In this document: piece after piece, positions 11,068-23,000 of the stretch
How positions within the stretch are numbered: the stretch's first letter is position 1
Layout: each line of letters starts with the position of its first letter
Origin: Megamerina dolium
Lineage: Eukaryota > Arthropoda > Insecta > Diptera > Megamerinidae
Length of the DNA: 64,000 nt
NCBI GenBank assembly: GCA_963854835.1
Contig: OY978525.1
Span: 26,373,253-26,437,252, forward strand
Direction: 5' to 3'
The notes under the pieces: model-generated
What the model saw: the letters and a program-made list of their open reading frames with translations, nothing else
What the model was told of the DNA's origin: nothing
The model's database searches: none
Made by a program: the position numbers and the translations under genes

Positions 11068-14000
11068 TCATTCATGATAGGGTGTATTTAACACTGAAGA
11101 GCTTTGTGATTGACCTTGATTTCTATTTGGTGTAACGACATTAGCATCCGCATCAGCAGCTATTTGTTGTATTAGAGAAAAACTGTTATACATATGTCAT
11201 GTTAATGTTAATGTTAATTAACATACCATTATCCAATTCGTTTTGATTATTAATATCAATTATATCAGATAAATCATATGTAGGCTGATACGACATTAAT
11301 TCTGAGCCTATAATAATAAAAATGAATCATATTAAAAATATAGAAGAATTCCAATGTAAACGTAACAACTCTTTGAGTATGTAACTGTTCATACTGTCAA
11401 TCATTTTATATGAAGAATCAAAATCTGAGTAACGATAAACAGTTCTCGACTGTCGATAATTGACAATATGATAATATGTATAAAATATAATAAATCAAAA
11501 ATATTGACCTGTAGTTATAATCAAAGTTGGAATCATCTTAGTTAAAAACGACTTATTTGACATATTTTCCATACAAAAATCTGTCAAAATTTGATTATAA
11601 CTAGAAGCCAATATGTTCTACTGTTTGATAAACCATAATTATATTTGTATATACTTTTTTGTACTAATCTAATAAACAAACCTTTTTTATCATTGCCTTC
11701 ATTGCCTAAAGACAGACCAAATGGACCCAATATGTCAGAATCATTAAAAAGCTGCAATATAGAAATTTACAATATTATTCAATATGATGAAATACAACTC
11801 TGCATTGTCAATGGTTATTTATTTTCGATCAATTCTATTTACATATTAGACATATTACTATTTTCTGCATAAAAAGCAAATATAAAAAGTGCTTATTTTT
11901 ATTCACTGCGTGTTTTTTCTTTTAGATTTTATACGGAAAATTAAATTTGTATAAATAATATATATTTTGGTTTTAGATTTTATTTCTTTTAGTTTATTGA
12001 TTTTATTTGTTACATATGAATATGTAGTTTCTTCCAACTGAATAATAACTATATGTAATCCTATTGAAAATTTCATAGAAAAACTGCCTAGAAAATTTCA
12101 GTTGAAAAGAGCTACACTTTCACATATATCCGATATGAAAATTTTATATAAAATTGTACTCAAGCTTGATAGTACATATATTTATCTTGATGAATGTGTG
12201 TATATGTACTTAATCTGTTGCAAAAAATCAAAGTTTTTAGTAGTAGTAGGAATTATTTTGCTATTAAATGTTCTGACCTTGTTGAAGAGATCCACATCCA
12301 AGATTTGTTTCAAACAAAGTCGATTATTATTGTTATTGAAGTGTTGTGCTGTTGATGATGCATTCGCAGATGAAGATGGTGATAATCCACTCTATATATA
12401 TGCGAATATATAGTACCATCAATATATGAAATTTGTGTGTTTCAAAATTTCATATTAAATCAGATCATATATCATCATTGTGACGTATAAGCAAGTATAC
12501 GTATAACCATCATCATCACATGAAATCAGTAAATTCATAAATAGATTGCGAGTAGGTATTTCATTTTGATTTTTTGATTTGCGTTTTTTTTTTATATTGA
12601 TTTTATGTAAATTTTTCATTTGGATTAGGTTTCCAACATATTTAGAAAGGGATGAGACAAGAAAATAGACAACGAAAATAATTTCATGTAATAATTAGAT
12701 AACAGTACATATATGTGATGGCAAAAAAAAAAGGAAAACTACTATAATTCATTCCATATGAATGATGTGTAATAGAATGAAAGATTCTTGAAGTTCAATT
12801 TTAGACAGAGATCGATAATATTTATTTGAAATTATATTAGTGATAGTATGTGAATATATATTTTGTTCTTAAATAAAATAATAAATTATAGTTAGATAGG
12901 ATTTTTTATTGCTTCAAACATTTGACACTTTTGTGATGTAACAATTCAATCAGACGCGAAAATTTTATTCGACAATGCAAATATGAAAATATAAAAGACC
13001 CTAAATATATAAGAAACACGTAAAATAGAAAAGAAAAAAAAATTACAAATTTAATTTATAGCCTAGACAGACGGCAGCGTTAATCCGGATTACCGGCGCA
13101 CTTGATCCGAATAAAATATTAACCTGACAGACGGCAGTATTGTGGATTAACTAAATGGCTGATTGCTATTTTATTAGGTCTGCTCACTTACATTACTATC
13201 ACTATCAATTTCTGTCATTCGTCACTCTCGATATGAGAAAATCTACAAGAAGTACGGGAACTGAAAACTATCAGAAACTAGTAAATTGACATTCACAGTT
13301 CGTAATTGACGGCTGAGTTTATTTGTTCGCCAACGCTTTTCATGTTGAAAACTGTTAACAATTGTTGAAAGTTTTTTGTTAGTGAACACACCTAATATTT
13401 TGTAAAATGGATCGAGAAAAATTCACAATAGAAAATTTTCAGCAGTCGCAAATTGCCCTAATCCTCTTTTATTTTGAGAATTAACTCATAGAGTTAATTC
13501 GAATTAATTCAGTAATCCGGAATCAGACTGCCGTCTGTCTAGGCTATTAGGTAACAAAGAACCTGACCTATAAACCAACAGTGTACAACCCCCGGCCCGC
13601 AAGATCTTAGAAGAAATGTTTCACCTGTCCAAGAGTATTATAAAAATCTGTTGGCTGAAGAATTTCGAAATTTAGTTGATAATGCAAAGTAAATTTATTC
13701 TTTTATTTGGCACAACATATCGATGTGAACAACTGTTCTCATCGCAGTACAAAACCAAAATAACCGATACGTACATATTTGGAAAACAACTTGCGTTTAA
13801 GCACCACACAAATTAAACCAAATATTGAAGGGTGCTATTATAACATAATCTATGTAGCAGCACCAAACGTCATACTCTTTTCATTTTATTGCTTGTTGCA
13901 ACCGATACCAGAAATAAATCATATGATATTTGTAAATTAAAAATTACGGGTCAAAAGGTGTTAAATAACTACTAGGGCCCGAGGAAAAAATGTAAAGCTT

Positions 14001-17000
14001 TTTCTGGTCCATGTTATAACAATTTTACCGACCCTTGCTAGACATATGTACATGGTTTCGAAAAAAAAAGTTTTTGGCGTGGCGTATCGAATAGCGCCAC
14101 TTTCCAAACACACTTGCACATTGATAAACAAGCTTCACCCCTATAAATTCATATGTTCGTGTGCAAAGTACAGAAAAGGGCATACTTTTATATGGGAAAT
14201 AGGTTTGGTTTTCATCCAATTTCGCCCATTTTTATTAACAAATGTTATAGTATGAACCAAATTTCAGCTTGATAACTTTATATTTTCGCACGCAAAGTGT
14301 GAAAACATGGATATGGTGCTTCCATATGTCTGTATGGGAGGTAGGCATTGTTTTTATGCGATTCAGTCTATTCTCAAATACGTTTTTACATATTTGAGAA
14401 TAGACGCCTTTGCATGCCAAACATTAGTTTGATAGCTTCTTATTTTCACCCATCAAGTGTGAAAATACACATTCAACAGAATGCTTTTGTGTGGGAGGCA
14501 GACCTGCTCTTCATCCGATTTTGTCCAATCCCGAACTCGACTCTTTGAGTGTAAAATATAACAGAACTATTCAGACAACTAATAAACGTCAAATAACTAT
14601 GCATCGATATGTAGACAACAATTTAGTATAAACATGACAGAGAGAGGAGCAATGTCAAAAAGAGTCGGCACAATGAAACTAATATAAAGAGAACCTAATA
14701 TGACTTTTCTTCAGTTTTACAACTTTTGGAATGTTTTTCTTTTAATGCTCATTCTTCTCTCAGAGAGCATATATAATTTCTCTCTAAGAGTACCTTACCT
14801 CATGTAAGTATACCATGTGCCAGAGAAAAAGTTAATGTAACGTATAATTTGAATAATGTAATAGAATAAATCATTTTGTTTTCTGGTAACCCTAAAATAT
14901 AGAGCACATTTGAAAATATCTATAATGAAATAATGTCAGTTAATGTGAAACAATTGAACAGGAAAGCTCTATTGTAAGTAGTGATGAGTGATTTTCACTA
15001 TCGGTAATTTAATCACCGTCATCGTAAAATCGCTATGGTGGTTTCTGCTCTTAGTCAACAAAAACAGCGATTGATGATTTTTCTACTAATATGATATTTC
15101 CCAGTTAGTGAACAGAAGTAGCGAATGGGGATTTTTTGCTAACAGTGGTGAGGGGTGATTTTTCGACTAGCCTGATATTTCGCTGTGAATGAAACTAATT
15201 TTTGACAATAGCTGACCAACATAAGTAGCGAATGGTGATTTTATGCTAACATTGTACTAGTGGTGATTTTTCTACCAGCATGATATTTCGAGCCCTCTCT
15301 ATAAGAACGAAAATTACACTCTACAAGTCGCTCATCATGCCTGTCCTAATATATGGCGCTGAATCCTGGACAATTTCCACCTCAGATGAGAGAATGCTCG
15401 GAGTTTTTGAGAGAAAAATCTTACGCAAGATCTTTGGACCTATTTGCGTTGGTGGCGAGTACCGAATAAGGTACAACCATGAGATGTACGAGATGTATGA
15501 CGATATTGACATAGTAAAGCGCATCAAAATCCAGCGGCTGCGCTGGCTAGGTCATGTCGAGCGAATGGAAGAACACGCTCCAGCTAAGAAGGTGTTATAT
15601 TCGGAACCCGCTGGAAGACGACGCAGAAGAGGAAGACTTAACCTTCGGTGGAAAGACCAAGTACTGGAGAACCTGACGGTGCTTGGAATTTCTAACTGGC
15701 GCCAGATAGCGAAGAACAGAGATGGCTGGCGAAACATGTTATTTTCGGCCTAAATCGATATTCGGTTGTTATGGCCACATAAGTAAGTAAGTATGATATT
15801 TCGCTGTGGATAAAAATCACTTTTGGCAATAGCTAGCCAATGGAAGTAACGAATTATGATTTTTTTGCTTACATTGAACGAGTGGTGATTTTTCTACAAG
15901 CATGATAATTCGCTATGAATAAAAATGGCATATACCAGGTGTACAAGCTTAAATCCGCTGTCTGTTCGTAGATGGCGTTAGTGAGCATATTAAGCTATTA
16001 TCGACTGTGCATCCTTTTTTTATGAGTTCGACACCTGTTTACATCAATTAGTAATCATCATCAGTGATTTCATACAACAACATACATTTTTCCTCGTAGA
16101 ATCATGTTTAGTTTCGTGCCACAAAAAAGAGCATATGCAGGAAGCGCTACTTTTTTGCTTCAATTTGAAGAAATCTGCTGCTGAGTCGCATCGAATGCTT
16201 GTGGAGGCCTATGGTGACAGCGCGCTATCGGAAACGGTTTAAAGAAGGCCATTTTGACTTGAGTGACAAGAAGCGTGAAAATAGACCCAGAAAAGTTGAG
16301 GACCTTGATTTGCAGGCTCTTTTGGATGAGGACGACACCCAATCGCAAAAAATGCTTGCCAAACAGTTAGGTGTTACTCAACAAGCCATTTTGCATACGT
16401 TTCCGAGCCATGTGGAAGGTTATATGAAAAAAATGTGTTTGTTCTTACCGAAAAACAGCGGATTTAAGCTTGTACACCTGGTAGCTCTATAAAATCACCG
16501 TGATTTAAAAATTGTAATCACTGATATTTTACTGATATTGAAAAATCACTATATCGCTCATCACTAATTGGAAGTATATTTACAGAATTCGACCAGTAAT
16601 TGCATATGTTAAATTAGCAAATGCCTTTTTTTCCGGCCTTTTTTCCTTTGCCTTGTTTCTTTCCATCACACATATATATGTTATTATATAATCTAAACGT
16701 TTGTTGGTGGAATATCGTTAAGATAAATCAATTTATATTCTTAGTAAGTGTTTGTGCTTTGGACAAATGGAATGCCTGAATCACAGTTGTGCCCATTGGC
16801 GAAACGCTAGTGCAATGGAGCTTCAAATTGGGATATTATTTTATCACATAAAAGAATCTAATGCCATTTGAGCTGTGTGGTGTCATTTATGACAGCCATA
16901 TGGCTAAAAAACAAACATTCAAACAATCCTAATCTGAAATTATTCCATTAAGTCCTTGTTTAGGACTAAATATGTATGTGCTTCACTCTAGTATAGATCG

Positions 17001-20000
17001 CAACAGCTCTGATATCAGCAAGGCATTTATATCCAATAGCACAATCGTATTTCGAAATTTCAATTTTCAAAATTCCCTGCAAGTGCATACGATTCAAAAC
17101 GATTCAAACGAATATACAACAAATATTTTCATCACTTGCCATTCGCATTTGATACTTACACCCATAAGCGTATTGGCATCTAGAGAGTAGCCGTCACTAC
17201 GTAATAGATCTTTGAGTGAATCCAATTCATCCTGAACATTCTCCAAATGACCATAAACTTCATCACTAAAAATCACAAGATCAAGAAATAGTAAAGAAAA
17301 ACAAGACAAAATGAAGAAAGAAAAAAACAAAATATTCCAAATTATTTTTACGAATTCTTTTCGCAACCAAGATTACGGTCTCAGTTACTAACGGAGTACT
17401 CAACCGCATAATTCCTTCATTGTTGTTTGTGGCATTCTTATTATATTTGGCAACAGTCATATTATTACTGTCATTATTCTTGTTGTCTTGCTGTGATGAT
17501 CGTTTGCCTGCACTACTGGATGATGGCATATTTGCAGCATCCGCGCCACCACCACTGGATGTATTTGCCGCTGCAGCAGCAGCAGCCGATGTTGAAGCAC
17601 CATTTTGAGAATTACTACCAGCAATGTATGATGAAAATTTTCCACTTGTTGCTGTCGATTGGCCATACTGCTGTTGTTCATTCAATTTGAAATTATTTTC
17701 GAAATTGCTATTTTCACCAGCAGACATAACAGATGAATCCTAAGCAGCAAGCAAACAAAAACAACAAAATATATTGTACACGTTCATTGCTATTGCGAAA
17801 AATATCAATTATAATCAATTTACCTCAAATATATCGGCTGGCATATCATCAGCAATAAAATTATTTGGATTATACAAGCCTTGTGTTGTTCCCATGAGTC
17901 CTGAATCATTTGTTGGTGTATTGGATGAGCCCAATCCAATCGACTGGCGCGAATCCTCATTGAGATTGGGTGAAATCATTTGCAGATCGGGTGTCATCAC
18001 CCTATTGTCTGGATAGACATTTAAATAAAGCATTGGATCAATTTCTTGTTCCGATTTGATACGAATATTAGATGACTGTTGCTGCTGCTGCTGCTGCTGC
18101 TGTTCTTGTTGCTGTTGTTGTTGCTGTTGCTGAGCAGCACTGATACGTTGCATTTTTCCAGGCGATATTGAAGCTGCATCATCTGCTCTGCCACCACCAG
18201 CATTTTTGCGACGTCGATTCTTTTGTTTCAGCATTTGCGATCGTGCCATTTGTTCGCGTACCATTGGTGTTGTTAGTACATTGTCTTCATTGTAATTAGC
18301 AGGTGGATTGGTTGTTGTAACGGATTCATTTGGATGGGTATCTGGTACTTCAGTAACATGATAGACAACTTTTGAACCATCAGGATTAACAGCTTGTATA
18401 ACAGAACTATTTTTTGCATTGGCACCTGCACCAGCACCACCACCGCCAACACTTTTACCAACACCATCACCACCAACACCACCACCACCACCACCACCGG
18501 CACCACTTCGTCCAGATGTGGAAGGCATTACATTGAGTACATCTTCAATACTCTGATTGGAATAATCATAATTTTGTGAAATTTGACTTATTCTTGAGAG
18601 TGGTCGTTCCATATTGAGTGGTGATGAACTCTCATTATCCATATGAGCAGAAGCCATTTTAGCATATGGACTATTCGGATCGCTATAATAAAAACAATTA
18701 CATTATTATTACACAATTAAAGCACAATCGATGTTAAAACACATACCACAAATCAACATCACTTTCGGTGACCTCGTCTAAGAGTTCCTCACCCAGTTCA
18801 TGTATTACCGGACCACAATCTGATTCCGATTCACTAGCATTTCTTTGTTTTCCATTCTCTGGTGTATCATTAATCATCAATTGCATATGACGTTTAACAC
18901 TGGTCATATTACGTGATGGTTGGACAATTGTAATAAGGAATTGTATGAGCTGTAAAATAGAATGCAAATCATGATTATAAAGTATGATCTATATTGATAT
19001 ATATATATTGATCAAATAGTCCACCTTATTAACAATTTGCTGTTGTTTGGCATGTTTTTGTCTCAACGATGCTATCTCACGCCATAGTGCCTCATTTTCC
19101 TGTTTCATCACGGAGAAACGTGAGTCGAGCGAATCTTGTCGACCACGCATTGCTTTCACATCTTGCAACACCTTCGATACAGCCTCTGGTTTGACTGCCG
19201 CCTTATCATCTATACTTTTTGTATTCGCTATTTTACGTTTAATATGCTCCAGCAAATATGGACAGTTACGTTTGAAGCAAGGATGTGAAAATTCCATTTC
19301 ATCACGATCAAATTTCAGACCACCATTATCAATTGAAGTTATCTTATGGAAGCCATCTAATGAAAATAGAATTTGCAATAATTAAAATTAATTGTAATGA
19401 ATGTATGTAATCAATAAGAAACAACTTACACATATTCAATTGCCGTATAAAGCTTGCCATATTGTTGTGCTTATAATTTAGTGGCAAGAGTTCACGTGCA
19501 AATTGTGCCTGATTTTGTATGATGAAACTTCGGCCATCCTTAAATTGAAAATAAATTACAATTAATAATGCGTAAATGTTTGAAATTTGGGGAAAAAAAT
19601 ATAGTTTGACTAAAAAAAAATTTTTTTGCGATTAATTGCATCATTATAAATTCAAGTTCTACGTCAACAAAGTCAAAAAGTATGCAAATAACAGCCACTT
19701 TGGACAATTTGCTCAGTCACTTCTAGTTCCGAAAGTTATTTGGTACATCAAGTTTTAATCTTCTGGGTTTACGTTACAATTTACGAATTTACTATATCAT
19801 GAACGTGTCCAAGCTTCCAGTCATTTCACGTAGGAAAAAAAAAACATATGACTCAGAATTGGAAGTCCTAGGCGTTGAATTTCAATTTCAATTTCTCTGA
19901 ATTTTAACACAGAGCACTATCAGAAGCTCATGGCTGATGGCATATTGTCACTACAAGAAGAAATGCCAGTGGCTTGCAGAAAATGCTATAGAATTTGTCA

Positions 20001-23000
20001 TATTGTTTAGTTTCGGAGAAATTTGCATTTGAAATTTATTTGCATTTATGAAGTTTGATCAGACTAAGAAATTTCCTTAAAAAAGTTCCATAGGAAGGGC
20101 TTTGTGGCAGAGGTTTTTCATGACATTGTTATAGTAAGAAATGCCAATGGCATACCGAAAATGCTGTAGAATGGGTAACATCGCACAGTTTCGGAGAAAC
20201 TGGTCTTCACGATTGCTATAGCAATTTTCTTAGAATAACATAGAATAACATTTTATACAAAAATATCTGTATTGAAAAAACAATCAAAGAAACAAAATTA
20301 CTGCAAATGTCCATTACATCTTAAATGATCCTTTCAATAAATTAGAAAAATTATGGCGAGGTCAGTTTAATTTTAATGCAGCCTCCAAAGTTAAGAATGA
20401 ATTCCGATTCGAACATAAGACCAATCGTGTCGAAATTCATGACATCAAAGTATATTTTTGTCGTTTTTAAAACCAATTCCGACAGATATGGGATTCCATG
20501 GCGGCCCTGAACAAGAATTAATTCATTTGTGTCACTGCCTAGGTTGGCTTCGTAATAGGGTAGTTTTCAAAACCTTGGGGACGGTTTGTGGCTCTATCTC
20601 ACAAGTGGCTTACTCGATATACGCCTTAAAGGCCCGAATCGTTAATGCCTTGTTCGCATAACATCGTTCCTTCACGACACCCCACAAAATAAAAGTCTAA
20701 CGGCGTCAAATCGCAGCTCCGAGGTGGCCAATTGACATCGCCGAGACAGCTAATAACACAATTATCGAACTTGGCGCGCAAAAGACCGATTGTGGCATGG
20801 CGCGTCATCCTATTGAAACTAAAGATCGTCAAAGTCCATGCCTTCAATTTTCCTTTATCATGCCTCTGTATTGTTGACCGAAGAAAAATTTCAAAGATAA
20901 ATAGGCCAATATTGCCACCGTTCCAAAATCACCAAACTGTCACTCTCTGAGGATGCATTGGCTTCTCGACGATCATGTGCGGGTTTTCCGTTCCCCGGAT
21001 GCGGCAGTTTTGATTGTTAACATAAGCGCCGATGTGAAAATGCGCTTCGTCAGAAAAAGATGATTTTTCGAGCAAAACTTTGTCCATTTCCAGCTGGTCT
21101 AAGCCCTTGTCCAATTGACTCAGCTAGAGTTTGTGCAAATTCGCATCAGGCTAGTGGAAGGGACATTGAATCACTGCCACATACCCCAAACCGACCAAGC
21201 AAAATACCTAGATGTTTAATATGATCTGCGCCTTACGTGCAGCTCTCATATATTTTTAATGCGGAATGGACTTAAACTACGCTCACTGTACTGGTTGGTC
21301 GATCGAAAATCAATATTATCACTGGATAACAAAGTCCTTGTAAACAAAGCCCTACTGAAACTCATATGGTCGTATGGCATCCAAAGATGGGGCTCAGCTT
21401 CGAAATCCAACTCAGAAATTGTGCAGAGGTTTCAGGCAAAAGTCCTGCGGACGTGTACCAACGCGCCATGGTTTGTCAACAATGAGATACTACATCGGGA
21501 CTTAAAAGTTGCACCGATATATGATAAAATCAGCAATACCACAACCGATTAACTATTCACTCAAGCCCTCGAGTTTCAAATTGACTGGACAACGAGAAAA
21601 TGTCTTGCAAAAATGTCTAAAAAAAAAATACTTGCCGAAAGACCTACCACAAAAATTAAAACAATAACATTAGCCTATTTTAACTACTGTTATACTTTAT
21701 GTAGGTAATGGATTCCAGTGGGAATTCTTACATATTATAAGTAATACTAAATGTCTCTGATAGATTGTACTCAATTGTAATAGTAATAGGATAAAATTAA
21801 ATTGGATATTCCAAGAGTCGCCAGGTTACCCAACACTTGGTCCCTCCAATGGAGGTATGGTCTTCCTCTTTTAATGCGTCCTCTTCGCTGGAGCGTCTTC
21901 TTCCATTCGCTCGACCTGACCCAGCCAGCGCAACCGCTGGATTTTGATCCGCTTGACTATGTCAATGTCAGCGTACAGCTCATACAGCTCATCGTTGTAC
22001 CTCATTCGACACTCGCCATCGATAGACGAAGTCCTTCACCACCTCGAAAGTGTAATTGTGAACAGTGACGTGTTGTACAAGACGCCGGGACTCTTTGTTT
22101 GTAGACACTAGGTACTCACCTATTACCTATAACCTATTTATTATTATTATTATTATATTTAGGTCCATAAAATCTGTGAGTTCTCTCCATTATCTTAATG
22201 TGAAAACGACACTGTCGCCTAGTGTAAAAAATCAAACATATTGTCAATAACAAATTTTTTCTTGTGAATCCCTTAAAAAACTTCATACCACAATATAGTA
22301 TATAATACATAGATTTGGTAAACACATTGCATAATACTTTATTAAATTGGTTTAAATTATCTATACCAAAAGCCAAAACAAAATGTTTATATTCATCAAT
22401 TAAAATCTTAAAACAGCTTGTCATCAGATGGCTTCATGAATATTATTTAGTAGTTTCAGTACAATAATAATAATAACAGTTTTTTTTATCTACAGTTTAG
22501 TACCTTCATTAATTTTGGCTTTTCTTTTTTTCTTTTTTTTTTTTTTGACAATAACAAAATTGTATACTATATGTGGCAACCACATTTTAGAGATAAATAA
22601 AGTAAAAACAACTTTTACAATAATATTTGTGTTGTGAAGAACAAGAAATTGCGGTATTTTGTTTTTAGCTTTGTCCAAAATACAACTATGACATCAAATA
22701 AATATGTGTGTATCGATCGAGTGCAAAAAAAGAGGTGCAAAAATTGAAATTTGTTCTATAAATAAATGCTATACTTTATTTAGGTGATTCGTAATATCTC
22801 ATAAAGTCATATGTCATAATTTTAAGTTGAATGGAAATATACATAAGTGTCAAAATGACTCAATAAGATACTAAAGGATGCATTTTCTAACCAGTTGCTT
22901 TGGACAGTTGATTTCTTATCGTGTGATAGCGAGCCTACGGGTCAAATGTTTAGCTTAACCAGAGCCCTCTATATAATTGCGCTAAGTATCTTAGGGAATA

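Larger units (their letters stand above)
14979..16566. mobile_element. Non-autonomous hAT-like element hosting two nested insertions
   Basis: The left end TAGTGATGAGTGATTTT and the right end, read on the minus strand, TAGTGATGAGCGATATAG form short hAT-style inverted repeats. An 8-base flanking duplication is nearly perfect: ATTGTAAG at 14971-14978 and ATTGGAAG at 16567-16574. The interior is an imperfect tandem array (period roughly 80-110 bases) with GATTTTTCTACNAGCATGATATTTCG landmarks, split by a LINE fragment (15291-15792) and a deleted mariner (15935-16481). Removing these leaves about 0.5 kb and no ORF. Confidence 0.72.

Noticed and set aside
18394..18579. Thr-rich ORF opposite Hsf exon 5
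   Set aside because: Shadow of the Gly-rich coding repeat on the other strand.
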